DNA from: Sipunculus nudus
Lineage: Eukaryota > Annelida > Sipuncula > Golfingiida > Sipunculidae
Assembly: GCA_026874595.1 (NCBI GenBank)
Contig: CM049321.1
Span: forward strand, 18,760,979-18,824,978
DNA length: 64,000 bases
Reading direction: 5' to 3'
In this document: positions 40,615 to 55,963 of the stretch, piece by piece
Layout of the letters: every line of letters starts with the position of its first letter
Position numbering within the stretch: position 1 is the first letter of the stretch
The notes under the pieces: generated by a model
Seen by the model: the letters and a program-made list of their open reading frames with translations, nothing else
The model's database searches: none
What the model was told of the DNA's origin: nothing
Position numbers and translations under genes: made by a program

Positions 40615-43600
40615 CTGTATTTATATGCAATAAAAAATCAATAATCCATAAGTAGCCTCATGCTGACCCTCGTGATAAATATTAGAAATGGTAACCTGTT
40701 AATAAAGGTGACGCTTGGTTAAACAGAAGAGGTGTTAACCCTCTGTTATAGTTAATAAATGACTCTTCTACCGTACGTTGGCAATTGACCCATTTTCATG
40801 TTGAATGATTGGTCAATATTGAGCCTAACCAGGCCGATACCAGACCATATTCTTTTAAAAAATAACTAACTTTCTCTTTATTTTGAAATGGGAGAAATCT
40901 GTTTTACCGCAGACGAAAAGTAAAGGCATTCACGAATGGTACATTTTTTAAACCAATACGCCAGCTTCTAAAATTATTTAGAAAAAAAAATATTAGATGC
41001 ATTTAATTGTAAGCTCCGCTTTGTTGTTACAATGAATGACAGCAGAAATGGCAAAGCCCAGAATGCTACACAAATAATGTACCTGGTGTAAAAGAAAAGT
41101 AATGCTTAATAGTAGTACCTTGGTGTAAATCACAGTTTGCTCTCTAAGAAAGATACAAGAGAACTTGCAAATACATCATGTGGAATGCACCCCTTCTCCT
41201 GTAGTATATAGATCCAAAGGCAAGTTGTACAGCAACAAGGTGATAACAGTCAGAGATATTTGGAAATGTATGTGTTTCACTATGATACATTTGTTTGTGA
41301 TATGCAGCTGATAGGTATTTTACTCGGTTGTCGTGGTTATAAAAAAAACCGAGCCATTTATGTAAAGCTCTGGTTAATCATTTTGTCATGAACACTCATT
41401 ATAGTTCATCAAAAATACAAGAATTAGTTCCTGAGTGGAACTTAAGTGGCTGAGTGACTCATTGTTCAACAAGGATATCCTATTAATTCATCTAATTACT
41501 TTTGTCCAACAACGAAAGGAGAACACTTAAGAACTATTAACGGTAATCTGGTTTAACAACGGGCAGTAATATTGACCTTATTATTAATTTTTCCATTAAA
41601 GATGAAAAGCTATGGGATAAAGTTACCCTCTTATCATTTGATGTATCTTTTTATGTTATTATGATATAAGTCGGGTAGTCATGACGTTTTGGACAGACCA
41701 ATATCATTATTTTCCTGGTTACATCATATATGTTTATTTATATATGGGTCTTCGTATATACGACAAGCCTGTCATATATAACCTCTTTATGTCAATTATT
41801 TATGCTTTACTTCTTGTTCATTATTGAACAATTGGATGTTAATATAAATTTATCTCTTACAACCCTGCGATGCAAATATAAATCGAAATAAACCTGCAAA
41901 ACCATAAAACGTGTGTAAAACAGGGCATATACCTTCTACAAATAACCGAAGCCTCACGAACCTCTTGTGTAAACATTCCTTTAGCTTAAAAAAGAGGGTA
42001 TCAGTAGTACAATATAATTATGTTGAGTGTGGAATGCAGAAGCAATGTTTGCCTTTGCTTGATATTTTTCTATATCTGACTGATATACTCATCGAAGAAA
42101 CGTGTTTTCATGCTTAACCTTTTATTGAGGGACACACATGAATTTTTACCAGGTATTAAAAATTAGAGTTCCCTTTTAACATTAAACGAAACGCTCCAAA
42201 ATAATAACGATGCACGTATCGCATATCTCCCTAGAAATTTTTGAACAACACCTCCCTACTAGCGACCAATAGAATCAGTATCCCATATTAATGTTTAAAA
42301 TTTATGAAACCTATGGCTCGTTTACTGCAACATTAATTATTTCATCAGATTCATATGATTTTTCCTGTGATCTAGAATGAATATTTACATTCAAAATAGA
42401 AAAAAAATCATAAAAAATATATTTGCCATATGTCAGGGGAATATTGTTTTGAATTATTTGGTATAATGAAAAGCAAGCGTTATAATAACATTCGATCGCA
42501 AATACGAATATTATGTCATTGACAAACTCTAATTATTGTAATAATTTAAGTTCAGGATACCTTTAATCTGTTTAAGCATTATTTCTTAAAAATGAAATTT
42601 GCCATTCCGGCAAACGGGAGATTCGTTTGGTTTCCACTGGCACTTGGGGAATGCTAACGATCTTATTGTGCCACCAACTGGTTGACTGTAGTTTCCTTTA
42701 GCCTAACTTAATTTTTCCTTTTGCCACTTATATCTTTTGTTAAAAATGTAATTTGCTTAATAAGAAAGTAAAGCATGGAGACCGCAACAGATATCATTCG
42801 AAACATTGCACACATATCTCATCAGAATACTCTAATACCTAGCATGATTTGGATGGGTTCAAGTACTGACAATATAAATAGCATATAGGTTCTTTTCCTG
42901 GACACAAATGTAACACGCCTTGATAAAGCATAATAAAATAAATTGCATCTAAACCATGCTTTATAGGTCCGAAGCATGATCAGTATCTACATCTTCTACT
43001 TAAGTATGATTTGATGGAAGTCAAAAGTCACAACAGATGAATGATTCAGTCTTAAAAATGTTTAATATCAGTAGTAAACCAGAAAGACAAATTTTGAACG
43101 AAAAAGAACACAACTAAAGCTTTTTAATGTTGGTAAGTGCAAAGTAATCAATGTACTATATCTGACTATCGGGGGTTCGCTTCCGTAGGGAAAGATATCA
43201 ATTATTATTACAATATTTTACTTAAAAAATAACTGTATCAATGGACAAAATAGACAAATATGTAACCGTTTGAAATCTATCATTACTACAAAAATTTACA
43301 AAATTGTAATCAATTACGATTACAAAAAAAAATCGTTTGTAATTAATCAAGATTACGGAAAACGATTTCCCAATGACTGGATGTAATCTTTCGTGCTTGC
43401 GCGGAGAAGAAAGCGTTTTACAATTCGACTCCCCAGGTCCCACTATAATTACACGAAACAATTCATTGGGACTATTATCTGACCATTAATCGCAAATATT
43501 CTTTCCAGGAATAGTAATAATTATACATACAAATATGTATGATACGATACCTTCCTGACCGTTTCGTGACAATGCTACCACTGTACCATTGTCACATCCT

Positions 43601-45603
43601 CAAAAAAAATGGATATTCCAGATTCGTATAACGAGACCAAACTGGCTGAAGCTCTCACATACACACAAAAATGAGAAAGACGAGTGTAAAAAAATAAGTA
43701 TGTATTCAAGGAAATCTTACAATTATCTAGGGAGTCGTTTTACTCTCAAGGCAGAATAACAATATCCCATGAATCCGTATTAATGCAATACACAAACAGA
43801 GTCCACACACTGCACAGTTAAAAGAAGTTCGCATGGTCCCTAGCCTACTGGTCACATGACCGTCACGCAAGAGGTCACTCTGATTAACACCGTACACGCA
43901 CAGGCGCCCCTCGTCGTAAAACCGGGTCTCCGTTCTCGAAGTAACACAGGTAAAAGAATCCGTTGTCGAATATTTTAAGCCCACGACAATATACAGTTCC
44001 AACGGGTCAGCGTATCAATTTTTCAGGTCTGTTTTCTATGGCCCCATCACGGCAGATAAACATCAACTTATTACAATTCCGTCTGTAAACGGAACATGCA
44101 TGTCCGTTAGCGAAATGTTATTGATGTAGGTTGCCCACAGCCTCTAACATATCATACATCTGGAATCGTCCCTGCGCTGAACATTTCATAGGCATCTTTG
44201 GAGATTCATGCTAGACAGACAATCTCTCGGATATCAACATCAGGCGCCTTGCCCCAGAAATTTCTATCTTTGCTTTCCTCTTTCCAGCTTATACATCGAT
44301 GCTGATGACACGCTTTCTGACCGTCCTTAGACCATCGTTCGATCGCATGAATACAACAAACTGAACACGCCTCCAGAGACAAACGTATGAAAAATGTATG
44401 ATGTATGTATCTGTTCTCCCTTTTCTATGATATGAAACCCATGTTTATACCCTGTAACAGGAATTCCTTGTCCTCGTCCCCTTCTAGCTCAGTAGCCCAT
44501 AACTCGGGTGTTTTGAAAGAGGATTACTAAAGTGTGGGCTATCAAGTCGGCTTTTATCTTGGCAAAGACAGCTGGTTGGTAATCCCTATGCCGAGGGGTC
44601 CTCTGACCCCTGTGGGTGAAGTGACCTAGGTTGGGGTTTTCCACACCCTTTGACTGAGCATATGTGGGCATATTTACAATTAGAATTAAACCTGCATGAT
44701 CCCTTATTAAAGGAGATACAAATCTCCCTCCCTGATAGATCAACTTGTCTCTTATACTGACCCGACTCTATGCAATTTATTGTTTGTCCTGATTCTTAAA
44801 GCCCATGTTAATTACTGGTGCTTTAGGTTGTAACCAAAATTTACTTAAGGTTGGAATTTGTAAACCCCATTGACACTGCAATTTTGCCTGCTCTTTTCGA
44901 TATAAATCATCGATCATGACCACATCGGCCCATCTGTACTGCTGAGCTAAATCAGTAACTTGGATAAGGTAGGCCAAATATTCTGGAATATTAGCGAGAC
45001 CCACCTTACCCTGTCTCATTAAGGTATCAAGAATTCTGAGAGCCGATCAAAACCATAGCTCTTTTGAGATTGACTCAAGTTTAGGTTCCTTTTTTTTAAT
45101 TTAAAATATAAATCCACCCCCCCCCCCCCCGCTACCTGGGAGACTAGCTCCTCAACATCAATGTTATGCATACTACCTATCACAGGTCTAGCAAAGTCAA
45201 TGATCTTTAGATAAGGAATGTCCGTTACGGGTCTCAAATACATCGATGTTGAATCACACTGCAGTACCGTAGTTAGGGTTCCCCTACCCTGTGTTGCTTG
45301 GCCTTGGTGTACCAGGGGCGGTTGATCTAGCCTTTCTTGGGCCTGGAGAAGCGCCATGTTATGCCATGCTCGGGCTTCATCATCTTGTCTACGAGGATGT
45401 GGTACAGTTGTTGTTGACTCGTCCCACAGGGAGCCAAGGATTTCATCAACCGTTGACTGCAGAATGCCGATTTCTTGTGTCGTTTTATTTTGAGCCGTCA
45501 TACAGACGGACGGACGACAGCTGGGCTGCTCTACGCCGCCATTTTGGATGCCTCCTCTCGTACAGTTTAGACGTTTTACGGCAAGTCGGAAAGCCAGTGA
45601 TTG
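37936..45603. repeat. Tandem macrosatellite unit 6 (7668 bp)
   Basis: Sixth full copy. It is A type in the first half (40052 is A) and carries T at 43834 in the second half. It shares the 2-bp deletion near 39328 with unit 5, while its second half groups with units 3 and 7 (gagattgac near 45067, gaggattac near 44519). No gene is seen outside the gag relic. Confidence 0.97.
40566..40613. repeat. TA microsatellite, unit 6 (48 bp)
   Basis: Uninterrupted (TA)n, the A-type architecture. Confidence 0.95.
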
Positions 45604-45651
45604 TGCTAATGGTAAAACCGGTATCGTTTTTAACACGTCCTTATCCAGCAT
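44586..45651 (-). pseudogene. Retroelement gag-like relic, unit 6 copy
   Basis: Same relic, with 14 C (45117-45130), the first frame reaching 45019 (210 residues). Missense changes are Glu-to-Lys at residue 4 and Leu-to-Phe at residue 21; in segment 2 (45019-44777) the Phe of the F-D-D motif is Ile. Change at a motif position fits loss of constraint. Confidence 0.7.
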
Positions 45652-48238
45652 CTGGAATTATTCTATCGACGTGAATCCGTGATGTGCTAAAACTGTGAGA
45701 GTTTCTTGTGTCAAATTGTTCTTAATGCCCATTGCTGGACAGCAAAATCAAATGGTGTGTCCACCACCGCCTGTTTCTCCTACCCAGAGTCCTCTGTTGA
45801 GCCCATTAGGAATTAAAGTGTACCTCGCCGCTGCAAACGCAGGTCGATTTTGTTGACTTGTCAGCGTATCAAACGTATCGCTGTAGGTACAATGCGAACT
45901 TCCAATGATTCAGTATAGCTTATGGGCACCACAAACAAGCCCAGCGTAATTATGTCTATTGAGGATTTGAGTAGGCCTACATACCTCGCCATTGCGTTAC
46001 TATAACGTTGCAAAGAGTCGACTGTGTTGACATATAACTATAAGACAGTTGTAAAAGGTATAAAAACGCCAGTGTTTGTTATGTCGTTAATGTGTGGCTT
46101 TTTACCTTGTGGGCACAACAACAAGACGCCTGTATCTCCTTGGAGTAAAGAGTTCGCTAGCCGCGAAAGCCAAGAAAAAATGCGTGTCCTTTGTGGTCTT
46201 TTAAACGTTAAGTAGCCTTTAACAACCAAGCAGGGTTGGCCTAACGCCGGTTGGCTGTGGCCACACGTGACCACAGCCGAGCGACCTCATTAGCTGCTCC
46301 TAAAATTCAAGTCACTTTTGTGGACTGCTCACTTTAAAATATAACGGCCCAGCAATCAAATGACAATAAAATTGTATATATTCTTACCTGCGATCTTTGG
46401 ATGACCCCTTACGGACACTCCGTATTTTAACATTATAAATAGAATAATTACTGGCATTTCGAACTATAACTCTCCGACAGGACTCTTTCTAAGCCAGCTG
46501 GATCATAAAACGCAGAAACATTAAAATAATATATTATCTTAAAATATAAGCCAAACTAAACCATCTTTGAATGACACATTAATTATATGATACAATTACA
46601 GTTCCAATTAGTTTAGATAATCATTAATTTCAGTTGAGCATAATTGATATAATTTGTTGTAGAATACAAATTTTACTAATGGTCTGAATAATAACAGCAG
46701 AGGCAAAATGTAGGGAAGTTATTTATTTAATTATATGATTAAATAGATGATATTTGACTTGAAATGTTATGACAATTCCATGTGTACTTAGTGTCAAAGC
46801 AATGTCATCGTGTGGGTAAAAGTTTATTTAGACTTCTATGATTCGGAGTTTATTGATGGAGCTTACAATAACAAACATGTTTGGGTTTCGGTGTACACAA
46901 GGCCTTGTAAAGCAAATGGGTATAACATCTGGTATTATTTTGCTACCTTCTCCAAAATGAATATGAACCACGCTAATGACATTGTTCCCTGTGGACTCTG
47001 GTTAATATTATATGAAAAGATAGTTGACGGGAAACCACACTTAAATAACCACTTATTAATTTTGTGTCAAAATTGTTTGACAACGGAACGGTGTCTTTTC
47101 AAGGGTTCGTTACGGATGCTTTGGCTGTTTCCTGGGTTATCATTGCAAGAGAAATCAACATGCGCAACTGTTATATAACTTAATAAGATACTGACAACAA
47201 CAAAAATATTTGTAAACAATTTATTTGGAATGAAAAATTAAGGACAAGAGTTAAACTTAATAATAAATTTAATTTAATTGGAGGAAAATGTTTCCTTGAC
47301 ATTTGATTACAAAATAGGGAAGTGATAACGGTATAGAGAACAATGGACTTAGATACACACCTAATTTTTTTTTCTCCATGAAAAGTGATTTGTTTTATCA
47401 TTTGCAAATTACAGGGCACTTCATCCATAAACTTAACTTCCTTGATGGCGTATTAACTATACATTTGTACAAATTATAATGATGGCGCAATAAGAGAATT
47501 ATATTTTAAAGATGCCGTATTCTTAAATGCGATTTAGCTAAATGTAGGCAAAGTGCTGTCTCTTTGACAACCATATGGACATAGGTATGTTTGCTTAGCC
47601 TTAAAGAAAAAAAGGACAGAAATAAACCAGTGATATACCTTAATCGATGGTCAACCATTAACCACGAGTGAGACCAGCCAAAATTCACTGTTGCATTTCC
47701 TGAACACAAAGGCATTTTTCTATTTCTTCGTTGACAGTTGTGGCCTTAGACATGCCCATAACCTTACATAACCATACCTTTGTTTGAAACCAATCACATT
47801 TATCGAAAATATCTTTAGACAGATTATCCCCCAGACTGATCATGCGTACTTTATCCGTGCTGCGAGCATGCTGTGCATTTTAAATTACGCAAGCAAAGCA
47901 TTTTTATTCAATGCATTAAAATCCAGAATGGTTGTGTCTCTACTTATCTGTATTTTAATTGTTCAATGAATTTCATGTTATCGTATACTGATTAAATTTG
48001 GTACGCGAACCCTAACGTATAATGCATTTCGTGTTAATTGCGTCATTGCTAAAATGTGATTTTGCTTAAATGCGCTACTGCCTACCATTTTTTCTGGCAA
48101 ACAAAGCCATTCAGAACGACGTTTTATTCAATGCTGTTTTCTTTTATTCCTTTTAAGCGGAACACTTGTGGCCCGGGCTTTGTAACGGATAATACTCCAC
48201 TCATTTTCTGTAATACGTGACCAAAGCATTTATATATA

Positions 48239-48285
<47 letters not shown>

Positions 48286-51200
48286 ATATTCCTGTATTTA
48301 TATGCAATAAAAAATCAATAATCCATAAGTAGCCTGATGCTGACCCTCGTGATAAATATTAGAAATGGTAACCTGTTAATAAAGGTGACGCTTGGTTAAA
48401 CAGAAGAGGTGTTAACCCTCTGTTATAGTTAATAAATGACTCTTCTACCGTACGTTGGCCATTGACCCATTTTCATGTTGAATGATTGGTCAATATTGAG
48501 CCTAACCAGGCCGATACCAGACCATATTCTTTTAAAAAATAACTAACTTTCTCTTTATTTTGAAATGGGAGAAATCTGTTTTACCGCAGACGAAAAGTAA
48601 AGGCATTCACGAATGGTACATTTTTTAAACCAATACGCCAGCTTCTAAAATTATTTAGAAAAAAAAATATTAGATGCATTTAATTGTAAGCTCCGCTTTG
48701 TTGTTACAATGAATGACAGCAGAAATGGCAAAGCCCAGAATGCTACACAAATAATGTACCTGGTGTAAAAGAAAAGTAATGCTTAATAGTAGTACCTTGG
48801 TGTAAATCACAGTTTGCTCTCTAAGAAAGATACAAGAGAACCTGCAAATACATCATGTGGAATGCACCCCTTCTCCTGTAGTATATAGATCCAAAGGCAA
48901 GTTGTACAGCAACAAGGTGATAACAGTCAGAGATATTTGGAAATGTATGTGTTTCACTATGATACATTTGTTTGTGATATGCAGCTGATAGGTATTTTAC
49001 TCGGTTGTCGTGGTTATAAAAAAAACCGAGCCATTTATGTAAAGCTCTGGTTAATCATTTTGTCATGAACACTCATTATAGTTCATCAAAAATACAAGAA
49101 TTAGTTCCTGAGTGGAACTTAAGTGGCTGAGTGACTCATTGTTCAACAAGGATATCCTATTAATTCATCTAATTACTTTTGTCCAACAACGAAAGAAGAA
49201 CACTTAAGAACTATTAACGGTAATCTGGTTTAACAACGGGCAGTAATATTGACCTTATTATTAATTTTTCCATTAAAGATGAAAAGCTATGGGATAAAGT
49301 TACCCTCTTATCATTTGATGTATCTTTTTATGTTATTATGATATAAGTCGGGTAGTCATGCCGTTTTGGACAGACCAATATCATTATTTTCCTGGTTACA
49401 TCATATATGTTTATTTATATATGGGTCTTCGTATATACGACAAGCCTGTCATATATAACCTCTTTATGTCAATTATTTATGCTTTACTGCTTGTTCATTA
49501 TCGAACAATTGAATGTTAATATAAATTTATCTCTTACAACCCTGCGATGCAAATATAAATAAAAATAAACCTGCAAAACCATAAAACGTGTGTAAAACAG
49601 GGCATATACCTTCTACAAATAACCGAAGCCTCACGAACCTCTTGTGTAAACATTCATTTAGCTTAAAAAAGAGGGTATCAGTAGTACAATATAATTATGT
49701 TGAGTGTGGAATGCAGAAGCAATGTTTGCCTTTGCTTGATATTTTTCTATATCTGACTGATATACTCATCGAAGAAACGTGTTTTCATGCTTAACCTTTT
49801 TTTGAGGGACACACATGAATTTTTACCAGGTATTAAAAATTAGAGTTCCCTTTTAACATTAAACGAAACGCTCCAAAATAATAACGATGCACGTATCGCA
49901 TATCTCCCTAGAAATTTTTGAACAACACCGCCCTTCTAGCGACCAATAGAATCAGTATCCCATATTAATGTTTAAAATTTATGAAACCTATGGCTCGTTT
50001 ACTGCAACATTAATTATTTCATCAGATTCATATGATTTTTCCTGTGATCTAGAATGAATATTTACATTCAAAATAGAAAAAAAATCATAAAAAATATATT
50101 TGCCATATGTCAGGGGAATATTGTTTTGAATTATTTGGTATAATGAAAAGCAAGCGTTATAATAACATTCGATCGCAAATACGAATATTATGTCATTGAC
50201 AAACTCTAATTATTGTAATAATTTAAGTTCAGGATACCTTTAATCTGTTTAAGCATTATTTCTTAAAAATGAAATTTGCCATTCCGGCAAACGGGAGATT
50301 CGTTTGGTTTCCACTGGCACTTGGGGAATGCTAACGATCTTATTGTGCCACCAACTGGTTGACTGTAGTTTCCTTTAGCCTAACTTAATTTTTCCTTTTG
50401 CCACTTATATCTTTTGTTAAAAATGTAATTTGCTTAATAAGAAATTAAAGCATGGAGACCGCAACAGATATCATTCGAAACATTGCACACATATCTCATC
50501 AGAATACTCTAATACCTAGCATGATTTGGATGGGTTCAAGTACTGACAATATAAATAGCATATAGGTTCTTTTCCTGGACACAAATGTAACACGCCTTGA
50601 TAAAGCATAATAAAATAAATTGCATCTAAACCATGCTTTATAGGTCCGAAGCATGATCAGTATCTACATCTTCTACTTAAGTATGATTTGATGGAAGTCA
50701 ACAGTCACAACAGATGAATGATTCAGTCTTAAAAATGTTTAATATCAGTAGTAAACCAGAAAGACAAATTTTGAACGAAAAAGAACACAACTAAAGCTTT
50801 TTAATGTTGGTAAGTGCAAAGTAATCAATGTACTATATCTGACTATCGGGGGTTCGCTTCCGTAGGGAAAGATATCAATTATTATTACAATATTTTACTT
50901 AAAAAATAACTGTATCAATGGACAAAATAGACAAATATGTAACCGTTTGAAATCTATCATTACTACAAAAATTTACAAAATTGTAATCAATTACGATTAC
51001 AAAAAAAAATCGTTTGTAATTAATCAAGATTACGGAAAACGATTTCCCAATGACTGGATGTAATCTTTCGTGCTTGCGCGGAGAAGAAAGCGTTTTACAA
51101 TTCGACTCCCCAGGTCCCACTATAATTACACGAAACAATTCATTGGGACTATTATCTGACCATTAATCGCAAATATTCTTTCCAGGAATAGTAATAATTA

Positions 51201-53277
51201 TACATACAAATATGTATGATACGATACCTTCCTGACCGTTTCGTGACAATGCTACCACTGTACCATTGTCACATCCTCAAAAAAAATGGATATTCCAGAT
51301 TCGTATAACGAGACCAAACTGGCTGAAGCTCTCACATACACACAAAAATGAGAAAGACGAGTGTAAAAAAATAAGTATGTATTCAAGGAAATCTTACAAT
51401 TATCTAGGGAGTCGTTTTACTCTCAAGGCAGAATAACAATATCCCATGAATCCGTATTAATGCAATACACAAACAGAGTCCACACACTGCACAGTTAAAA
51501 GAAGTTCGCATGGTCCCTAGCCTACTGGTCACATGACCGTCACGCAAGAGGTCACTCTGTTTAACACCGTACACGCACAGGCGCCCCTCGTCGTAAAACC
51601 GGGTCTCCGTTCTCGAAGTAACACAGGTAAAAGAATCCGTTGTCGAATATTTTAAGCCCACGACAATATACAGTTCCAACGGGTCAGCGTATCAATTTTT
51701 CAGGTCTGTTTTCTATGGCCCCATCACGGCAGATAAACATCAACTTATTACAATTCCGTCTGTAAACGGAACATGCATGTCCGTTAGCGAAATGTTATTG
51801 ATGTAGGTTGCCCACAGCCTCTAACATATCATACATCTGGAATCGTCCCTGCGCTGAACATTTCATAGGCATCTTTGGAGATTCATGCTAGACAGACAAT
51901 CTCTCGGATATCAACATCAGGCGCCTTGCCCCAGAAATTTCTATCTTTGCTTTCCTCTTTCCAGCTTATACATCGATGCTGATGACACGCTTTCTGACCG
52001 TCCTTAGACCATCGTTCGATCGCATGAATACAACAAACTGAACACGCCTCCAGAGACAAACGTATGAAAAATGTATGATGTATGTATCTGTTCTCCCTTT
52101 TCTATGATATGAAACCCATGTTTATACCCTGTAACAGGAATTCCTTGTCCTCGTCCCCTTCTAGCTCAGTAGCCCATAACTCGGGTGTTTTGAAAGAGGA
52201 TTACTAAAGTGTGGGCTATCAAGTCGGCTTTTATCTTGGCAAAGACAGCTGGTTGGTAATCCCTATGCCGAGGGGTCCTCTGACCCCTGTGGGTGAAGTG
52301 ACCTAGGTTGGGGTTTTCCACACCCTTTGACTGAGCATATGTGGGCATATTTACAATTAGAATTAAACCTGCATGATCCCTTATTAAAGGAGATACAAAT
52401 CTCCCTCCCTGATAGATCAACTTGTCTCTTATACTGACCCGACTCTATGCAATTTATTGTTTGTCCTGATTCTTAAAGCCCATGTTAATTACTGGTGCTT
52501 TAGGTTGTAACCAAAATTTACTTAAGGTTGGAATTTGTAAACCCCATTGACACTGCAATTTTGCCTGCTCTTTTCGATATAAATCATCGAACATGACCAC
52601 ATCGGCCCATCTGTACTGCTGAGCTAAATCAGTAACTTGGATAAGGTAGGCCAAATATTCTGGAATATTAGCGAGACCCACCTTACCCTGTCTCATTAAG
52701 GTATCAAGAATTCTGAGAGCCGATCAAAACCATAGCTCTTTTGAGATTGACTCAAGTTTAGGTTCCTTTTTTTAAATTTAAAATATAAATCCACCCCCCC
52801 CCCCGCTACCTGGGAGACTAGCTCCTCAACATCAATGTTATGCATACTACCTATCACAGGTCTAGCAAAGTCAATGATCTTTAGATAAGGAATGTCCGTC
52901 ACGGGTCTCAAATACATCGATGTTGAATCACACTGCAGTACCGTAGTTAGGGTTCCCCTACCCTGTGTTGCTTGGCCTTGGTGTACCAGGGGCGGTTGAT
53001 CTAGCCTTTCTTGGGCCTGGAGAAGCGCCATGTTATGCCATGCTCGGGCTTCATCATCTTGTCTACGAGGATGTGGTACAGTTGTTGTTGACTCGTCCCA
53101 CAGGGAGCCAAGGATTTCATCAACCGTTGACTGCAGAATGCCGATTTCTTGTGTCGTTTTATTTTGAGCCGTCATACAGACGGACGGACGACAGCTGGGC
53201 TGCTCTACGCCGCCATTTTGGATGCCTCCTCTCGTACAGTTTAGACGTTTTACGGCAAGTCGTAAAGCCAGTGATTG
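45604..53277. repeat. Tandem macrosatellite unit 7 (7674 bp)
   Basis: Seventh full copy. It is T type in the first half (47719 is T) with T at 51511, the same combination as unit 3, with which it also shares gtcaacagtc near 50698. In the TA region it shares accaaagc near 48221 with unit 9 only. It has the shortest poly-C tract (11). No gene is seen outside the gag relic. Confidence 0.97.
48231..48290. repeat. TA microsatellite, unit 7 (60 bp)
   Basis: (TA)n with two TTT interruptions; the left flank accaaagc is shared with unit 9 only. Confidence 0.95.
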
Positions 53278-53325
53278 TGCTAATGGTAAAACCGGTATCG
53301 TTTTTAACACGTCCTCATCCAGCAT
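52263..53325 (-). pseudogene. Retroelement gag-like relic, unit 7 copy
   Basis: Same relic, with the shortest tract, 11 C (52794-52804), the first frame reaching 52696 (209 residues). It has one synonymous Val change near 52900 (GTA to GTG on the minus strand) and is otherwise close to unit 3. Segment 2 is 52696-52454; the zinc-finger segment ends at 52263. Confidence 0.7.
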
Positions 53326-55908
53326 CTGGAATTATTCTATCGACGTGAATCCGTGATGTGCTAAAACTGTGAGAGTTTCTTGTGTCAAATTGTTCTTAAT
53401 GCCCATTGCTGGACAGCAAAATCAAATGGTGTGTCCACCACCGCCTGTTTCTCCTACCCAGAGTCCTCTGTTGAGCCCATTAGGAATTAAAGTGTACCTC
53501 GCCGCTGCAAACGCAGGTCGATTTTGTTGACTTGTCAGCGTATCAAACGTATCGCTGTAGGTACAATGCGAACTTCCAATGATTCAGTATAGCTTATGGG
53601 CACCACAAACAAGCCCAGCGTAATTATGTCTATTGAGGATTTGAGTAGGCCTACATACCTCGCCATTGCGTTACTATAACGTTGCAAAGAGTCGACTGTG
53701 TTGACATATAACTATAAGACAGTTGTAAAAGGTATAAAAACGCCAGTGTTTGTTATGTCGTTAATGTGTGGCTTTTTACCTTGTGGGCACAACAACAAGA
53801 CGCCTGTATCTCCTTGGAGTAAAGAGTTCGCTAGCCGCGAAAGCCAAGAAAAAATGCGTGTCCTTTGTGGTCTTTTAAACGTTAAGTAGCCCTTAACAAC
53901 CAAGCAGGGTTGGCCTAACGCCGGTTGGCTGTGGCCACACGTGACCACAGCCGAGCGACCTCATTAGCTGCTCCTAAAATTCAAGTCACTTTTGTGGACT
54001 GCTCACTTTAAAATATAACGGCCCAGCAATCAAATGACAATAAAATTGTATATATTCTTACCTGCGATCTTTGGATGACCCCTTACGGACACTCCGTATT
54101 TTAACATTATAAATAGAATAATTACTGGCATTTCGAACTATAACTCTCCGACAGGACTCTTTCTAAGCCAGCTGGATCATAAAACGCAGAAACATTAAAA
54201 TAATATATTATCTTAAAATATAAGCCAAACTAAACCATCTTTGAATGACACATTAATTATATGATACAATTACAGTTCCAATTAGTTTAGATAATCATTA
54301 ATTTCAGTTGACCATAATTGATATAATTTGTTGTAGAATACAAATTTTACTAATGGTCTGAATAATAACAGCAGAGGCAAAATGTAGGGAAGTTATTTAT
54401 TTAATTATATGATTAAATAGATGATATTTGACTTGAAATGTTATGACAATTCCATGTGTACTTAGTGTCAAAGCAATGTCATCGTGTGGGTAAAAGTTTA
54501 TTTAGACTTCTATGATTTGGAGTTTATTGATGGAGCTTACAATAACAAACATGTTTGGGTTTCGGTGTACACAAGGCCTTGTAAAGCAAATGGGTATAAC
54601 ATCTGGTATTATTTTGCTACCTTCTCCAATATGAATATGAACCACGCTAATGACATTTTTCCCTGTGGACTCTGGTTAATATCATATGAAAAGATAGTTG
54701 ACGGGAAACCACACTTAAATAACCACTTATTAATTTTGTGTCAAAATTGTTTGACAACGGAACGGTGTCTTTTCAAGGGTTCGTTACGGATGCTTTGGCT
54801 GTTTCCTGGGTTATCATTGCAAGAGAAATCAACATGCGCAACTGTTATATAACTTAATAAGATACTGACAACAACAAAAATATTTGTAAACAATTTATTT
54901 GGAATGAAAAATTAAGGACAAGAGTTAAACTTAATAATAAATTTAATTTAATTGGAGGAAAATGTTTCCTTGACATTTGATTACAAAATAGGGAAGTGAT
55001 AACGGTATAGAGAACAATGGACTTAGATACACACCTAATTTTTTTTTTCTCCATGAAAAGTGATTTGTTTTATCATTTGCAAATTACAGGGCACTTCATC
55101 CATAAACTTAACTTCCTTGATGGCGTATTAACTATACATTTGTACAAATTATAATGATGGCGCAATAAGAGAATTATATTTTAAAGATGCCGTATTCTTA
55201 AATGCGATTTAGCTAAATGTAGGCAAAGTGCTGTCTCTTTGACAACCATATGGACATAGGTATGTTTGCTTAGCCTTAAAGAAAAAAAGGACAGAAATAA
55301 ACCAGTGATATACCTTAATCGATGGTCAACCATTAACCACGAGTGAGACCGAGCCAAAATTCACTGTTGCATTTCCTGAACACAAAGGCATTTTACTATT
55401 TCTTCGTTGACAGTTGTGGCCTAAGACATGCCCATAACCTTACATAACCATACCTTTGTTTGAAACCAATCACATTTATCGAAAATATCTTTAGACAGAT
55501 TATCCCCCAGACTGATCATGCGTACTTTATCCGTGCTGCGAGCATGCTGTGCATTTTAAATTACGCAAGCAAAGTATTTTTATTCAATGCATTAAAATCC
55601 AGAATGGTTGTGTCTCTACTTATCTGTATTTTAATTCTTCAATGAATTTCACGTTATCGTATACTGATTAAATTTGGTACGCGAACCCTAACGTATAATG
55701 CATTTCGTGTTAATTGCGTCATTGCAAAAAATGTGATTTTGCTTAAATGCGCTACTGCCTACCATTTTTTTCTGGCAAACAAAGCCATTCAGAACGACGT
55801 TTTATTCAATGCTGTTTTCTTTTATTCCTTTTAAGCGGAACACTTGTGGCCCGGGCTTTGTAACGGATAATACTCCACTCATTTTTCGTAATACGTGACC
55901 AGAGCATT

Positions 55909-55963
<55 letters not shown>
